Source: Enterobacter kobei
Lineage (GTDB): Bacteria > Pseudomonadota > Gammaproteobacteria > Enterobacterales > Enterobacteriaceae
Direction of reading: 5' to 3'
NCBI RefSeq assembly: GCF_001729765.1
Contig: NZ_CP017181.1
Location: 2,108,001 to 2,172,000 of the forward strand
Length of the DNA: 64,000 bases
The notes beneath the pieces were generated by a model. It did not search any database. It worked only from the letters and a program-made list of their open reading frames with translations, and was not told the origin of the DNA. Position 1 is the stretch's first letter; every line of letters starts with the position of its first letter. Of the stretch, positions 50,839-59,934 are shown piece by piece. Both the position numbers and the translations under genes were made by a program.

Positions 50839-51212
50839 TTGCTTAACCTTTGTGATGTTATGATATTGTTAACTTGTGTTCGGGGGACGTTATATCGCAT
50901 CTAAAGTTGAAGGTCATTACGTATGGCATCAGATTTAATCATTATTAAAATGTTTCATACGGCATCAGTGATTTTTATAGCTAAACCAGACAAAAAATTC
51001 GCAATCACCTGGTATTAAATAAATAATCATGGGCTGGCGCGTCATACATAAGTAATGAACGTTAAGCATTTAGAGCAATTGCGGACATACAGCCACACAT
51101 ATTACGTCGCTTTCATTAAGGGCTAAGAAGGGCTCTGAATGGTTAAGGTTGAGGAAATAAAAATGAGGAATTCGCCTGCCTGGATGAAGAGGTTTATCTG
51201 TTATCTTTTTTT
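50839..51212. other. AT-rich gap between the asd paralogue and dmsD
   Basis: No gene could be supported. A plus-strand frame starting at 51139 mostly mirrors dmsD and is rejected. The base composition is like the asd paralogue, so this is probably part of the same acquired segment. Confidence 0.5.
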
Positions 51213-51251
51213 AAAAAATCCGCTTCCGGCACAAGCAAGACCGCAAGCGGA
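51213..51251 (-). terminator. Terminator of dmsD
   Basis: Outer stem TCCGCTT (51219-51225) / AAGCGGA (51245-51251) with an inner CGG/CCG extension. On the minus strand it is followed by UUUUUU (A-run 51213-51218). It lies 26 bp after the dmsD stop. Confidence 0.75.
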
Positions 51252-51276
51252 CAATCTCAACATCTCATCACATCCC

Positions 51277-51891
51277 TTAGCGATACAGCGTCTTTTCCGC
51301 AACAGGGATAACCAGCGCGGATCGCCAGTCCGCCAGCGTCAGCTGCGCAAGCCTGCCCAGCGCGGTGTAAAACGGATGACCCGCATTGTCGACAAATACC
51401 GACAGGAAGCGGGTACTCCAGGGCAGCAGGTGCCACGCCAGGAGCTGGTCGCACTCCGAATCGCGGCCATTCTCAATCAGCCACGCCGCCAGCAGCAGCA
51501 GGGTACCGAAATGATCTTCCGGTTCGTTCTGCTGCATCTCAAAAGCGATGCCGTTTTCACGCATCCACTGGCGCAGCGCAAGGGTTGAGTCACCAAACAG
51601 CACGGATTCGCGATCCAGCCATACGGAACCCCACGGCGGCGCGGGCAGGGCATAAGGGCCAATAAACAACCGTTGCCAGGCGTCCGTCAGCGGCTCATCG
51701 GAAGACGTGGCAAAGGTATCGGCAACGGGCTGCAGCGTTTCCGGAGACAGGGGCCAGTCCTGAACCCATTCGCCAGCGATAAGAGCCTGTACCAGGGGCG
51801 CAGTCTGCTCGCTGTCAGGAGCGAAATAAAACAGCGCGCCCAGCACCCGGGCGCTGAACGCGAACGATTCACGCTGTAAGACGTCTTTCAT
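51277..51891 (-). CDS. dmsD: Tat proofreading chaperone DmsD
   Basis: 204-aa all-helical TorD/DmsD-family chaperone. It binds the twin-arginine signal of DMSO-reductase-type enzymes until cofactor loading is complete. The family segment PPWGSVWLDRESVLFGDST and the EPEDHFGTLLLLAAWL helix are conserved. ATG 51891 (MKDVLQRESFAFSAR) gives the E. coli length. It follows ynfE with only about 93 bp between. Confidence 0.94.
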   Translation of the reverse strand: MKDVLQRESFAFSARVLGALFYFAPDSEQTAPLVQALIAGEWVQDWPLSPETLQPVADTFATSSDEPLTDAWQRLFIGPYALPAPPWGSVWLDRESVLFGDSTLALRQWMRENGIAFEMQQNEPEDHFGTLLLLAAWLIENGRDSECDQLLAWHLLPWSTRFLSVFVDNAGHPFYTALGRLAQLTLADWRSALVIPVAEKTLYR

Positions 51892-51937
51892 TAAACCTTC
51901 CTTGCTTGCGCGGGGCACGCCCGCGCGACTGTGTTAA

Positions 51938-51976
51938 TCAGTAATACACACCATAGAATAAACCACGGCCATCCGT
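51938..51976 (-). pseudogene. Possible 3' scrap of the ynfH/dmsC-type anchor gene
   Basis: Reading the minus strand just before dmsD gives ...TDGRGLFYGVYY then stop. The GR-LFY pattern resembles the C-terminus of DmsC/YnfH membrane anchors, which normally sits exactly here. Too short to be certain. Confidence 0.3.
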
Positions 51977-51984
51977 TTCACCCC

Positions 51985-54423
51985 TTATACCTTCTCAATC
52001 TGTACCAGGTTGGTGTGCTGCGGGTTGCCCTTGGCCAGCGGAGACGGGCGATGGGTCGTCAGTGTGTTGATGCAGGAGCCGTGGTCGATACGATCGCCAT
52101 CCATATTGGCGTCATGCCAGGCGCCCTGGCCCATGGCACTCACGCCGGGCATGATGCGAGGCGTGACTTTCGCTTCAATTCTCACCTCACCGCGATCGTT
52201 AAACACGCGCACCGTATCGCCGTTCTTAATGCCGCGTTTTTCGGCATCGAGAGGATTAAGCCAGACCTCCTGGCGGCAGGCCGCTTTCAGCACGTCAACG
52301 TTACCGTAGCTAGAGTGGGTACGGGCTTTGAAATGGAAGCCAAACAGCTGCAGAGGATACTGCGCGCGCGCGGGGGCATCCCAACCGTCAAATGTTGAGG
52401 CATAGACGGGAAGAGGGCTGATGGTTTCGTCTTTTGCCAGTTCCCAGGTCGCTGCAATTTCAGCCAGCTTACTCGAGTAAATTTCAATCTTACCCGATGG
52501 CGTTTTCAGCGGATTGGCTTCCGGGTTTTCGCGGAACTTTTTATACGCCACAAAGTGTCCGTTCGGATCTTTGCGCTTATAAATGCCCATTTTCTTCAGC
52601 TCATCATAGGACGGCAGTTGAGGGTCTTTTTCGAGCATTTTGGCATACAGATACTGCAGCCATTGCGCTTGCGTCCGTCCTTCGGTGAATTTCTGATGGA
52701 TATCCGGCCCAGGACGTTTCGCCACTTCACTCATGATCCAGTAGATGGGCTTGCGTTCAAACTTCGGTGCGGTGACGGGCTGGAGAAAAATCAGGTAACC
52801 CATGTTCCCGGCGTAATCGTTAGGAATAATATCTTCCTGCTCGACGGTCATTAAATCCGGCAACACGATATCGGCATACTTCGCTGACGACGTCATGAAA
52901 TTATCGATGACGACAATCATTTCGCACTTGCTCTCATCCTGCAGGATATCGTGGGTTTTATTGATATCGGAGTGCTGGTTGATGATGGTATTACCCGCGT
53001 AGTTCCAGATGAACTTAATCGGCACATCCAGCTTATCTTTACCGCGCACCCCGTCGCGCAGGGCAGTCATTTCCGGTCCGCGGGCGATGGCGTCCGTCCA
53101 GCTAAAGCAGGAGATCTGCGTTTTGACCGGGTTTTCCGGCAGCGGCATCCGTTCGATGGTGATGGTGTACGTCGACTCACGCGCGCCGCTGTTACCGCCG
53201 TTGATCCCTACGTTGCCGGTCAGGATCGGCAGCATCGCGATGGCGCGGGACGTCAATTCGCCGTTCGCCTGACGCTGTGGACCCCAGCCCTGGCAGATAT
53301 AGGCTGGCTTCGCAGAACCGATTTCCCGGGCAAGCTTAACGATGCGATTGGCCGGTATGCCCGTAATGCGCGAGGCCCACTCCGGGGTTTTCGCCGTTCC
53401 GTCATCGCCCTGGCCGAGAATATACGCTTTGTAGTGCGCGTTAGCCGGCGCGCCTTCCGGCAGCGTTTTTTCGTCGTAGCCGACGCAGTACTTGTCGAGG
53501 AAAGACTGGTCGACCAGATTTTCGTTAATCATTACCCATGCCAGACCGGCCACCAGCGCGGCATCGGTCCCTGGACGAATCGGGATCCATTCATCTTCAC
53601 GTCCGGCTGCCGTGTCGGTATAGCGCGGATCGATGACAATCATACGCGCGTTGGACCGCTCGCGAGCCTGCTCAAGATAATAGGTAATCCCGCCCCCGCT
53701 CATGCGCGTTTCCGCCGGGTTGTTGCCGAACATCACCACCAGTTTGGTGTTTTCGATATCCGAGGTGCTGTTACCGTCATTGCTGCCGTAGGTGTAAGGC
53801 ATTGCGCAGGCGATTTGCGCCGTGCTGTAGGTGCCGTAGTGGCTCAGGAAACCGCCGTAGCAGTTCATCAGGCGCGCCACCAGCGACGCGTAAGGGGAGG
53901 AGCGGGTGATATTGCCGCCGACAATCCCGGAGGAGTAGTTGATGTACACCGCTTCATTGCCATATCTGGCGACCACGTCTTTCAGGCTGGCGGTGATGGT
54001 GTTGAGCGCTTCATCCCAGCTGATACGCTCGAACTTGCCTTCACCGCGTTTGCCCACGCGCTTCATCGGGTAGTTCAGACGGTCAGGGTGGTTGATGCGA
54101 CGGCGAATAGAACGTCCGCGCAGGCAGGCGCGAACCTGGTGATTGCCGTAGATATCCTCGCCGGTGTTATCCGTTTCGACCCAGTACACCTCATCGTCGC
54201 GGACGTGCAGACGCAATGCGCAGCGGCTGCCACAGTTAACCGAGCAGGCGCCCCAGACGACTTTATCGTCAGCAGGTTTCGTGGCGCTTTGCACTGCGGC
54301 GGCAACGCGTTTCACGCCAAAAGGCAATGAGACGCTACCGGCGGCGAACGCCAGCGATCCTATCGCCGTAGATTTCACGAGTGTTCGACGGCTAATCCCG
54401 CCGTGATGTTCGATATCGGACAT
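51985..54423 (-). CDS. ynfE: DMSO/selenate reductase-type molybdoenzyme catalytic subunit
   Basis: 812-aa molybdo-bis(PGD) oxidoreductase of the DmsA/YnfE/YnfF group, exported folded by Tat. The signal peptide carries SRRTLVKS (residues ~11-18). An N-terminal [4Fe-4S] cluster site CSVNCGSRCALR...ACLRGRS is intact, as are the Mo domains (GGNITRSSPYASLVARLMNC; NNPAETRMSG) and the C-terminal cap. YnfE versus YnfF cannot be settled. The Fe-S subunit (ynfG) and anchor (ynfH) that pass electrons from quinol are not downstream; dmsD follows directly. Confidence 0.9.
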   Translation of the reverse strand: MSDIEHHGGISRRTLVKSTAIGSLAFAAGSVSLPFGVKRVAAAVQSATKPADDKVVWGACSVNCGSRCALRLHVRDDEVYWVETDNTGEDIYGNHQVRACLRGRSIRRRINHPDRLNYPMKRVGKRGEGKFERISWDEALNTITASLKDVVARYGNEAVYINYSSGIVGGNITRSSPYASLVARLMNCYGGFLSHYGTYSTAQIACAMPYTYGSNDGNSTSDIENTKLVVMFGNNPAETRMSGGGITYYLEQARERSNARMIVIDPRYTDTAAGREDEWIPIRPGTDAALVAGLAWVMINENLVDQSFLDKYCVGYDEKTLPEGAPANAHYKAYILGQGDDGTAKTPEWASRITGIPANRIVKLAREIGSAKPAYICQGWGPQRQANGELTSRAIAMLPILTGNVGINGGNSGARESTYTITIERMPLPENPVKTQISCFSWTDAIARGPEMTALRDGVRGKDKLDVPIKFIWNYAGNTIINQHSDINKTHDILQDESKCEMIVVIDNFMTSSAKYADIVLPDLMTVEQEDIIPNDYAGNMGYLIFLQPVTAPKFERKPIYWIMSEVAKRPGPDIHQKFTEGRTQAQWLQYLYAKMLEKDPQLPSYDELKKMGIYKRKDPNGHFVAYKKFRENPEANPLKTPSGKIEIYSSKLAEIAATWELAKDETISPLPVYASTFDGWDAPARAQYPLQLFGFHFKARTHSSYGNVDVLKAACRQEVWLNPLDAEKRGIKNGDTVRVFNDRGEVRIEAKVTPRIMPGVSAMGQGAWHDANMDGDRIDHGSCINTLTTHRPSPLAKGNPQHTNLVQIEKV

Positions 54424-54518
54424 GGCTCACCCCACCAATGTAATTGCGTATTATTTTTCCCGAAATGATAACCGGGCTAATGGTGGGGTGAGTGTTACTG
54501 ATTTAGGGGTAGTAAATA

Positions 54519-54532
54519 TTAATCCTTATCAA
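54519..54532 (-). promoter_or_regulatory. FNR-type box upstream of ynfE
   Basis: Minus-strand TTGATAAGGATTAA matches the FNR consensus TTGAT-N4-ATCAA with one mismatch, about 100 bp before the ynfE start codon. A NarL-like heptamer TACCCCT lies just downstream (54505-54511). Both fit anaerobic control of DMSO-reductase-type operons. Confidence 0.6.
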
Positions 54533-54554
54533 ATCAAAGGGGATTGAGGGTAAA

Positions 54555-54848
54555 TTACTGCGGTTCAGTTGGCGCATTATCCTGACTGGCGGACGCCGCT
54601 CCGCTCCATGTGCGGGTGTACAGAATTTTAAAGGTGTCGTTGGCACAATGGCCTACCACCTGTGCGTCCGGCTGATCGGCCTGATCGTTCGGCACAATGT
54701 TCAGCGTGAATCCTGACTCCGGCACGCCGTTGTTGATGATCTTCTGCTGAATATCGCTTTTCACGCGTTCGCAGGAATCGGGTGCCGCCAGGGCGGCCGT
54801 TGAAGCACTCATTAACAGCAGGGCGGTAATCCAGGGTAACCGTTTCAT
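54555..54848 (-). CDS. ynfD: DUF1161 periplasmic protein YnfD
   Basis: 97-aa secreted protein: signal peptide MKRLPWITALLLMSASTAAL ending ...ALA, then the DUF1161 core (CERVKSDIQQKIINNGVP, FTLNIVPND, VVGHCANDTFKILYTR) with two cysteines likely disulphide-bonded. ATG 54848 follows AGGAG by 7 bases. Function unknown. Same neighbours as in E. coli. Confidence 0.9.
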   Translation of the reverse strand: MKRLPWITALLLMSASTAALAAPDSCERVKSDIQQKIINNGVPESGFTLNIVPNDQADQPDAQVVGHCANDTFKILYTRTWSGAASASQDNAPTEPQ

Positions 54849-54954
54849 CTGTCGCTCCTTTTCTCTGTGTGTAGACATTAATTTTAGCAGGCTTCGTGTA
54901 AACAACTGTATTTGCTAATATGATTGGGAATAATCTCTCTGTACGGTAATCAAT

Positions 54955-55665
54955 GTGAAGAAATATGCAGCGCTAACGCTCCTGGCAGCCACTCTCGTGG
55001 GGTGTGACAACAACTCCGCACCACTGTCGTTTACGCCGGAGATGGCGAGTTTCTCGAACGAATTTGATTTTGACCCCCTGCGCGGCCCGGTTAAAGACTT
55101 TACCCAGACGCTGTTCAACGAGAAGGGCGAAGTGTCTAAACGGGTGACGGGCACCGTGTCGACAGAAGGGTGTTTCGATACGCTGGAACTGCACGACCTG
55201 GAGGCCAACACCGGCGTGGCGCTGGTGCTGGATGCGAATTACTACGTTGATGCCGAAACCCAGCAGCGCAAAGTGAAGCTGCAGGGGAAATGCCAGCTGG
55301 CCGAACTGCCGTCAGCCGGGGTGACGTGGGATACCGACGATAACGGTTTCGTGGTGGCGGCGCACGGCAAAGAGATGGAAGTGAAGTACCGCTACGATGC
55401 CGATGGTTACCCGTTGGGCAAAACTACCGTCTCCGGGGATCAGCATCTGTCTGTCCAGTCGACACCGTCTAAAGACGTACGCAAAAGGATGGATTACTCG
55501 GCAGTGAGTTTGTTAAACGACAAGCCGCTGGGTAACGTGAAGCAGAGCTGCGACTACGATCGACACAACAATCCGGTGAGCTGCGATCTGATCATCACCG
55601 ATGACAGCGTCAAGCCCGCCGTTGAGCGCAAGTACACCATCAAAAACACGATTGAATACTACTGA
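54955..55665 (+). CDS. ynfC: Lipoprotein YnfC
   Basis: 236-aa UPF0257 lipoprotein, starting at GTG 54955 with a lipobox TLVGC at about residue 17. From LSFTPEMASFSNEFDFDPLR to YTIKNTIEYY it follows E. coli YnfC closely. Function unknown. Divergent from ynfD. Confidence 0.93.
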   Translation: MKKYAALTLLAATLVGCDNNSAPLSFTPEMASFSNEFDFDPLRGPVKDFTQTLFNEKGEVSKRVTGTVSTEGCFDTLELHDLEANTGVALVLDANYYVDAETQQRKVKLQGKCQLAELPSAGVTWDTDDNGFVVAAHGKEMEVKYRYDADGYPLGKTTVSGDQHLSVQSTPSKDVRKRMDYSAVSLLNDKPLGNVKQSCDYDRHNNPVSCDLIITDDSVKPAVERKYTIKNTIEYY

Positions 55666-55691
55666 GCAATGTATTGATATTATTGCACAAT

Positions 55692-55722
55692 GTAGGCCGG
55701 GTAAGCGCAGCGCCACCCGGCA
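55692..55722. repeat. REP/BIME-type palindrome
   Basis: GTAGGCCGGGTAAGCGCAGC followed by GCCACCCGGC is a typical enterobacterial REP unit with an imperfect palindrome, placed between convergent ynfC and speG. Confidence 0.8.
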
Positions 55723-55765
55723 AGAAAGACGGCGCAATTGTTGATGACAGGGGGTATCATCAAAC

Positions 55766-56326
55766 TCACTGCGCGGTTGGTTTCAGCAGGCTGGCGCCTG
55801 AGGGTTTATGCCCGGCCAGGTGCTGATGCTGGAAGATGCACATGCGGATGGTATTGCGGTATTCACCGTTGATAAAGAACTCGTGAATCAGCTCGCCTTC
55901 CACCATAAAGCCCAGCTTGCGGTAGATATGGATCGCTTTCTCGTTCTCTTTGTCCACAATCAGGTACAGCTTGTAGAGATTCAGAACGTTGAATCCGTAA
56001 TCCATCGCCAGCTTCGCCGCGCGTGAGGCCAGGCCTTTCCCCTGGTGCTCAGGCGAAATGATGATCTGGAACTCTGCCCGACGGTGAACGTGGTTGATTT
56101 CAACCAGCTCCACCAGCCCGGCTTTTTCGCCGCCACACTCCACCACAAAACGACGTTCGCTCTGATCGTGAATGTGTTTGTCGTACAGATCCGACAGCTC
56201 GACAAAGGCCTCGTAAGGCTCTTCGAACCAGTAGCGCATCACGCTGGCGTTGTTGTCGAGCTGATGGACAAAGCGCAGGTCTTCACGCTCCAGCGGACGG
56301 AGCTTAACGTCACACGAAGCCGACAT
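55766..56326 (-). CDS. speG: Spermidine N1-acetyltransferase
   Basis: 186-aa GNAT enzyme that acetylates spermidine (and spermine) to limit polyamine toxicity. N-terminal [20 protein letters not shown] and the acetyl-CoA loop [20 protein letters not shown] are conserved. Its ATG overlaps the ynfB stop (TAATG), so the two are co-translated. Intact, unlike the Shigella gene. Confidence 0.97.
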   Translation of the reverse strand: MSASCDVKLRPLEREDLRFVHQLDNNASVMRYWFEEPYEAFVELSDLYDKHIHDQSERRFVVECGGEKAGLVELVEINHVHRRAEFQIIISPEHQGKGLASRAAKLAMDYGFNVLNLYKLYLIVDKENEKAIHIYRKLGFMVEGELIHEFFINGEYRNTIRMCIFQHQHLAGHKPSGASLLKPTAQ

Positions 56327-56664
56327 TATGGGGCTACCGTACGGCCAGTGCGGCGGTCCAGGCAGCGCAGGGTGTTAGGCTCCCAGTAGGCATTGACGTT
56401 TGCACTTTGCTGACACTTATCGCGTGCGTCAAAAGCGACATCTTCTTTATCCCACTCTTTTTCAGCACGTTTGTTGACCTTCTGACGAAGGCTACGGGTG
56501 TCATTCCATTGTTCTTTGTCCATGGCGGCGTTCTGGCGGCTTTGCGCGCTGTCACCAGACTCAATAATGAGTTTGCTGGTTTCGGCTGTCGCAGAGGCGG
56601 CAAAAGCGAACGATGACAGCGCCAGCAGGGCTGTCAGACAAAGGCGTTTGCTTAATGTTGTCAT
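56326..56664 (-). CDS. ynfB: DUF1283 periplasmic protein YnfB
   Basis: 112-aa secreted protein: signal peptide [20 protein letters not shown] ending ...ATA-E, then the conserved [39 protein letters not shown] and a C-terminal pair of cysteines. ATG 56664 follows AAAAGGAAA. Overlaps speG by one base. Function unknown. Confidence 0.92.
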   Translation of the reverse strand: MTTLSKRLCLTALLALSSFAFAASATAETSKLIIESGDSAQSRQNAAMDKEQWNDTRSLRQKVNKRAEKEWDKEDVAFDARDKCQQSANVNAYWEPNTLRCLDRRTGRTVAP

Positions 56665-56959
56665 AGCGTTTCCTTTTAAATGGGTGCAGATAATCAAGTA
56701 ACCCCTTACAGATTCTACACCAAAGAGAAAAGACGGCATACCCGCAGCGCAGGTATGGAAAGTTAACGCCATCATCGGGTCTGATGTTTAAATAAATCCT
56801 CACCTGAAGTGAAAAAGGTACAAAAAAGGGTTTATAAGGGCGGTGTAAGGTGTCCGGTTTTGTGATCGCCAGCTGATTTTATGATCATTATACTTGTATG
56901 GTAGTATTGCAATTAAGTAAATTTCCGACATCACAACGAACGATGTAAGGAAAGGAATT

Positions 56960-58030
56960 ATGAAGATTGTCGCGGCTGACGTGTTTGTTACCTGCCCGGG
57001 GCGGAACTTTGTCACCCTTAAAATCACCACCGATGACGGGATTGTCGGCCTCGGTGACGCTACGCTGAACGGACGCGAGCTCTCCGTCGCTTCGTACCTG
57101 AAGGATCACCTTTGCCCGCAGTTAATTGGCCGCGACGCGCACCGTATCGAAGATATCTGGCAATTCTTCTATAAAGGCGCCTACTGGCGTCGCGGACCGG
57201 TCACCATGTCGGCCATCTCCGCCGTTGATATGGCGCTCTGGGACATCAAAGCCAAAGCGGCCAATATGCCGCTCTACCAGCTGCTGGGCGGCGCCTCCCG
57301 TGAAGGCGTGATGGTCTACTGCCACACGACCGGTCACACCATTGACGACGTGCTGGAAGATTACGCGCGTCATAAAGAGATGGGCTTCAAGGCGATCCGC
57401 GTGCAGTGCGGTGTGCCGGGTATGAAAACCACCTACGGCATGTCGAAAGGAAAAGGGCTGGCCTACGAGCCTGCCACCAAAGGCGACTGGCCGGAAGAGC
57501 AGCTCTGGTCGACCGAGAAATACCTCGATTTCACACCCAAACTGTTCGACGCGGTGCGCAGTAAATTTGGCTTCAATGAACACCTCCTGCACGATATGCA
57601 CCACCGTCTGACGCCCATTGAGGCGGCGCGCTTCGGTAAGAGCATCGAAGACTTCCGCATGTTCTGGATGGAAGATCCCACGCCTGCCGAAAACCAGGCC
57701 TGCTTCCGTCTTATTCGCCAGCACACCGTCACGCCCATTGCGGTGGGCGAGGTGTTTAACAGCATCTGGGACTGCAAGCAGCTTGCTGATAATGGCATTA
57801 ACTCTACTGCTATTCAGGTGCCAATGAAGCATACCGGCACCGAAGCGGAGGTGAACAGTATTCGTGATTTCCTCCTAGCTCATACCGTTAAAGCTTTTAT
57901 CATCACGCCGCCCGGCGAAGCGAAGGGGCTTTATCGGGTAGTCGCCGATTCCGTACGGAAAAATCAGATCAGCAGCAAGTTTGCTGAGCTGACGTTCACC
58001 ATCAAACGGGCTTACGGAGTGTATGCATAA
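56960..58030 (+). pseudogene. rspA: RspA truncated and fused in frame to a phage tail protein M fragment
   Basis: Codons 1 to ~275 ([17 protein letters not shown] to [15 protein letters not shown]) are the enolase-superfamily mannonate-dehydratase-like RspA, near-identical to E. coli. At about 57784 the sequence changes to [20 protein letters not shown] ... [20 protein letters not shown], a lambdoid minor-tail-protein-M C-terminus. The frame stays open, giving a 356-aa chimera. The last third of the RspA barrel with catalytic residues is lost. The chimera's stop overlaps the gpL start (TAATG). AAGGAAAGG precedes ATG 56960. Confidence 0.88.
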
Positions 58031-58800
58031 TGGCATTAGTCGATCAGGCGGCGATGCTGGCACCGGGTGGCAGAGTACGCCTGGTTGAAGTTGACGCCTC
58101 AGAGTTCAGTGGTGGTATTCACCGTTTCCACTACGCACCTTTCCCCCATACGCCGGAAGAGATCGACGCTGCCAATGGTGATGAAGAAAAGCTCGGACCA
58201 AAGCCAATCGTATTCGGTGGGAATACCTACGATTTTTGGCCGTTTCAGGTAGCAGGCCTGGAGCTTTCAACAGACCAGGCCGCAGAGCCGACACTCAGCG
58301 TTTCCAACCTCGACGGTCATATCACGGCGCTATGCCTGCAATTTAAAGACATGGTTAATGCCAAAGTGAGCATTATCGTCACCTATTCGGTTTACCTCGA
58401 TGCCGTGAATTACCCTGGTGGAATGAACCCGACCGCAGACCCGTCGATGTTCACGCTTCAGACCTTCTGGCTTGACACGAAAACCTCCGAAGACGACGAA
58501 GTGGTTTCATGGTCACTCAGTAGCCCCGCAGACTTGCAGGGGCTTGTTATCCCAACCAGACAAATCACCTCGCTCTGCGAATGGGCGCTACGCGGGCAGT
58601 ACCGGAGCGGCGATGGATGCACCTATAACGGCACTGCGTATTTCGACGCTAAAGGGAATCAGGTATCAGATCCTGCCCTTGATGTGTGTGGTGGTTGCCT
58701 CAGTGACTGCCGTAAACGATTTGGCGCTGGCCTGGCAGACCCTGACGCGGCCATCCTAGATTTCGGCGGTTTCCCGGCCACAGTACTTTTCACGCGATAA
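58030..58800 (+). CDS. Phage minor tail protein L
   Basis: 256-aa lambda gpL-like tail-tip protein. The N-terminal domain (VRLVEVDASEFSGGIHRFHY, FWPFQVAGLELS) is typical. The C-terminal part has the Cys-rich iron-sulphur region SLCEWALRGQYRSGDGC ... DVCGGCLSDC, matching the Fe-S cluster site known in lambda gpL. Intact, but the following tail genes K, I and J are missing. Confidence 0.88.
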   Translation: MALVDQAAMLAPGGRVRLVEVDASEFSGGIHRFHYAPFPHTPEEIDAANGDEEKLGPKPIVFGGNTYDFWPFQVAGLELSTDQAAEPTLSVSNLDGHITALCLQFKDMVNAKVSIIVTYSVYLDAVNYPGGMNPTADPSMFTLQTFWLDTKTSEDDEVVSWSLSSPADLQGLVIPTRQITSLCEWALRGQYRSGDGCTYNGTAYFDAKGNQVSDPALDVCGGCLSDCRKRFGAGLADPDAAILDFGGFPATVLFTR

Positions 58801-58812
58801 CCGGACATCTCA

Positions 58813-59451
58813 ATGAACAAAACCATTATGGCGGCTAGTGCCGCCACCAAAGATGTTGGCCCCAATACTGGTAATGTCTTAGGAGTTGGATACTTTGGTT
58901 TCGGAACTCCAGGTGTTAACGTTTTAGGAAGTACCGAATCAGGGTTTTATGGTATTGACGGCTCTGGTACTTCCTGGGCGCCGCAAGCAGGATCTGGAAT
59001 TGTATGCGGGTATGACCCAACTCGCCGACAGCAAATATTTACAGGAGCATCCGGCAATCTTTTTGTCCGGAACCTGGGTAGTGCTGCTATGAATACTCCT
59101 TCGTCCACCATTCCATGGACACAGATGCAGTCTGTTGGAACATCAGATATTAATTTTAAACACGTCAACGGCGATCTCGATGTTGTTGATTCTCTTGAAA
59201 ACATCTGTCAAATGGAGTTTAAGCGATTCTACTATCTTGATGATGATGAGCAGACAGAGCGCCGGGGCGTAATTGCTCAGCAGATCGAACAAATCGACAA
59301 GGAATATGTTCACTCTGCTGAGGGCGTGGGTAAAATGACCCTTGACATTAACCCATTGCTTATGGATGCTCTGGCCGCCATTAAGGCACTTAACGCAAAG
59401 GTAGAAGAACTTAGTAAACAGGTTGATGAGCTAAAACAGGGTGGAGCTTGA
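58813..59451 (+). CDS. Tail fibre protein with C-terminal chaperone-like domain
   Basis: 212-aa receptor-binding fibre end. The Gly-rich N-terminal part (GNVLGVGYFGFGTPGVNVLG) is followed by an S74-type intramolecular-chaperone region (SDINFKHVNGDLDVVDSLEN, RRGVIAQQIEQID, LDINPLLMDALAAIKAL) and a terminal coiled coil (NAKVEELSKQVDELK). It looks short for a fibre gene and directly follows gpL, so it may be the distal end left by a deletion. AT-richer than its neighbours. Confidence 0.75.
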   Translation: MNKTIMAASAATKDVGPNTGNVLGVGYFGFGTPGVNVLGSTESGFYGIDGSGTSWAPQAGSGIVCGYDPTRRQQIFTGASGNLFVRNLGSAAMNTPSSTIPWTQMQSVGTSDINFKHVNGDLDVVDSLENICQMEFKRFYYLDDDEQTERRGVIAQQIEQIDKEYVHSAEGVGKMTLDINPLLMDALAAIKALNAKVEELSKQVDELKQGGA

Positions 59452-59487
59452 TATACCTGAAGACAGCATATTGAAACGCTTTGCTAA

Positions 59488-59525
59488 GAAAACCGCCGCC
59501 CGTCTTAAGAAAGAACGGGCGGCGG
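59488..59525 (-). terminator. Terminator between tail fibre and DinI-like gene
   Basis: Strong GC stem CCGCCGCCCGTCTT (59493-59506) / AAGAACGGGCGGCGG (59511-59525) with one bulge. On the minus strand it is followed by UUUUCUU, so it ends the DinI-like transcript and likely the fibre transcript as well. Confidence 0.75.
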
Positions 59526-59581
59526 CTGGTTGCTCAGTGTTCATGCCCGAGCAAACGCGGGGAATATTACACGATAGATAG

Positions 59582-59848
59582 TTAAAGCCCAACCTGGCGA
59601 ACAGCAGGAGACTCAGAGGTCAGCCACATGTCAGAATCTTCAAACATCTCCTCCAGCATGCGGTTCAGTTTTTCCCGATCGCTTTTGCTGGCGTCGCTAT
59701 TCAGGCCGTTTGCCTGCATCGGCTTCACCTTCACTTCGGCATCAGGGAAAATCTGATGCACCCGCTTCGTCAGCTCGGCCAGTATGATTTCTCTGGCCCC
59801 TTCTAGCCCTTCAACATTTCGCTTGTCATAAACCAACTCAACGAACAT
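59582..59848 (-). CDS. DinI-like damage-inducible protein
   Basis: 88-aa DinI/MsgA-family protein. DinI binds RecA filaments and tunes SOS. The family pattern MFVELVYDKRNVEGLEGARE then ELTKRVHQIFPDAEVKVKPM and acidic helix EKLNRMLEEMFEDSDMWL is visible. ATG 59848 is used rather than the GTG one codon earlier; GGAGAG lies just upstream. A LexA box sits 44-63 bp upstream, shared with the divergent operon. Confidence 0.85.
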   Translation of the reverse strand: MFVELVYDKRNVEGLEGAREIILAELTKRVHQIFPDAEVKVKPMQANGLNSDASKSDREKLNRMLEEMFEDSDMWLTSESPAVRQVGL

Positions 59849-59891
59849 CACTCTCCATCCTTGCTGACTTGATCTGGTGAAACAAAAATAC

Positions 59892-59911
59892 TACTGTATA
59901 TGCATACAGTC
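59892..59911. promoter_or_regulatory. LexA (SOS) box between divergent phage genes
   Basis: TACTGTATATGCATACAGTC differs little from the consensus TACTGTATATATATACAGTA and has the required CTGT-N8-ACAG core. It is placed to control both the DinI-like gene and the 59935-60590 operon. Confidence 0.93.
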
Positions 59912-59934
59912 AATAATCAAGTGAGGGTGCTGCT

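Noticed and set aside
51139..51588. 149-codon plus-strand frame beside dmsD
   Set aside because: Most of it is antisense to dmsD and its start lies in AT-rich, gene-free sequence.
52951..54330. 459-codon open frame antisense to ynfE
   Set aside because: Mirror of a highly conserved molybdoenzyme gene; no ribosome site and no recognisable domain.
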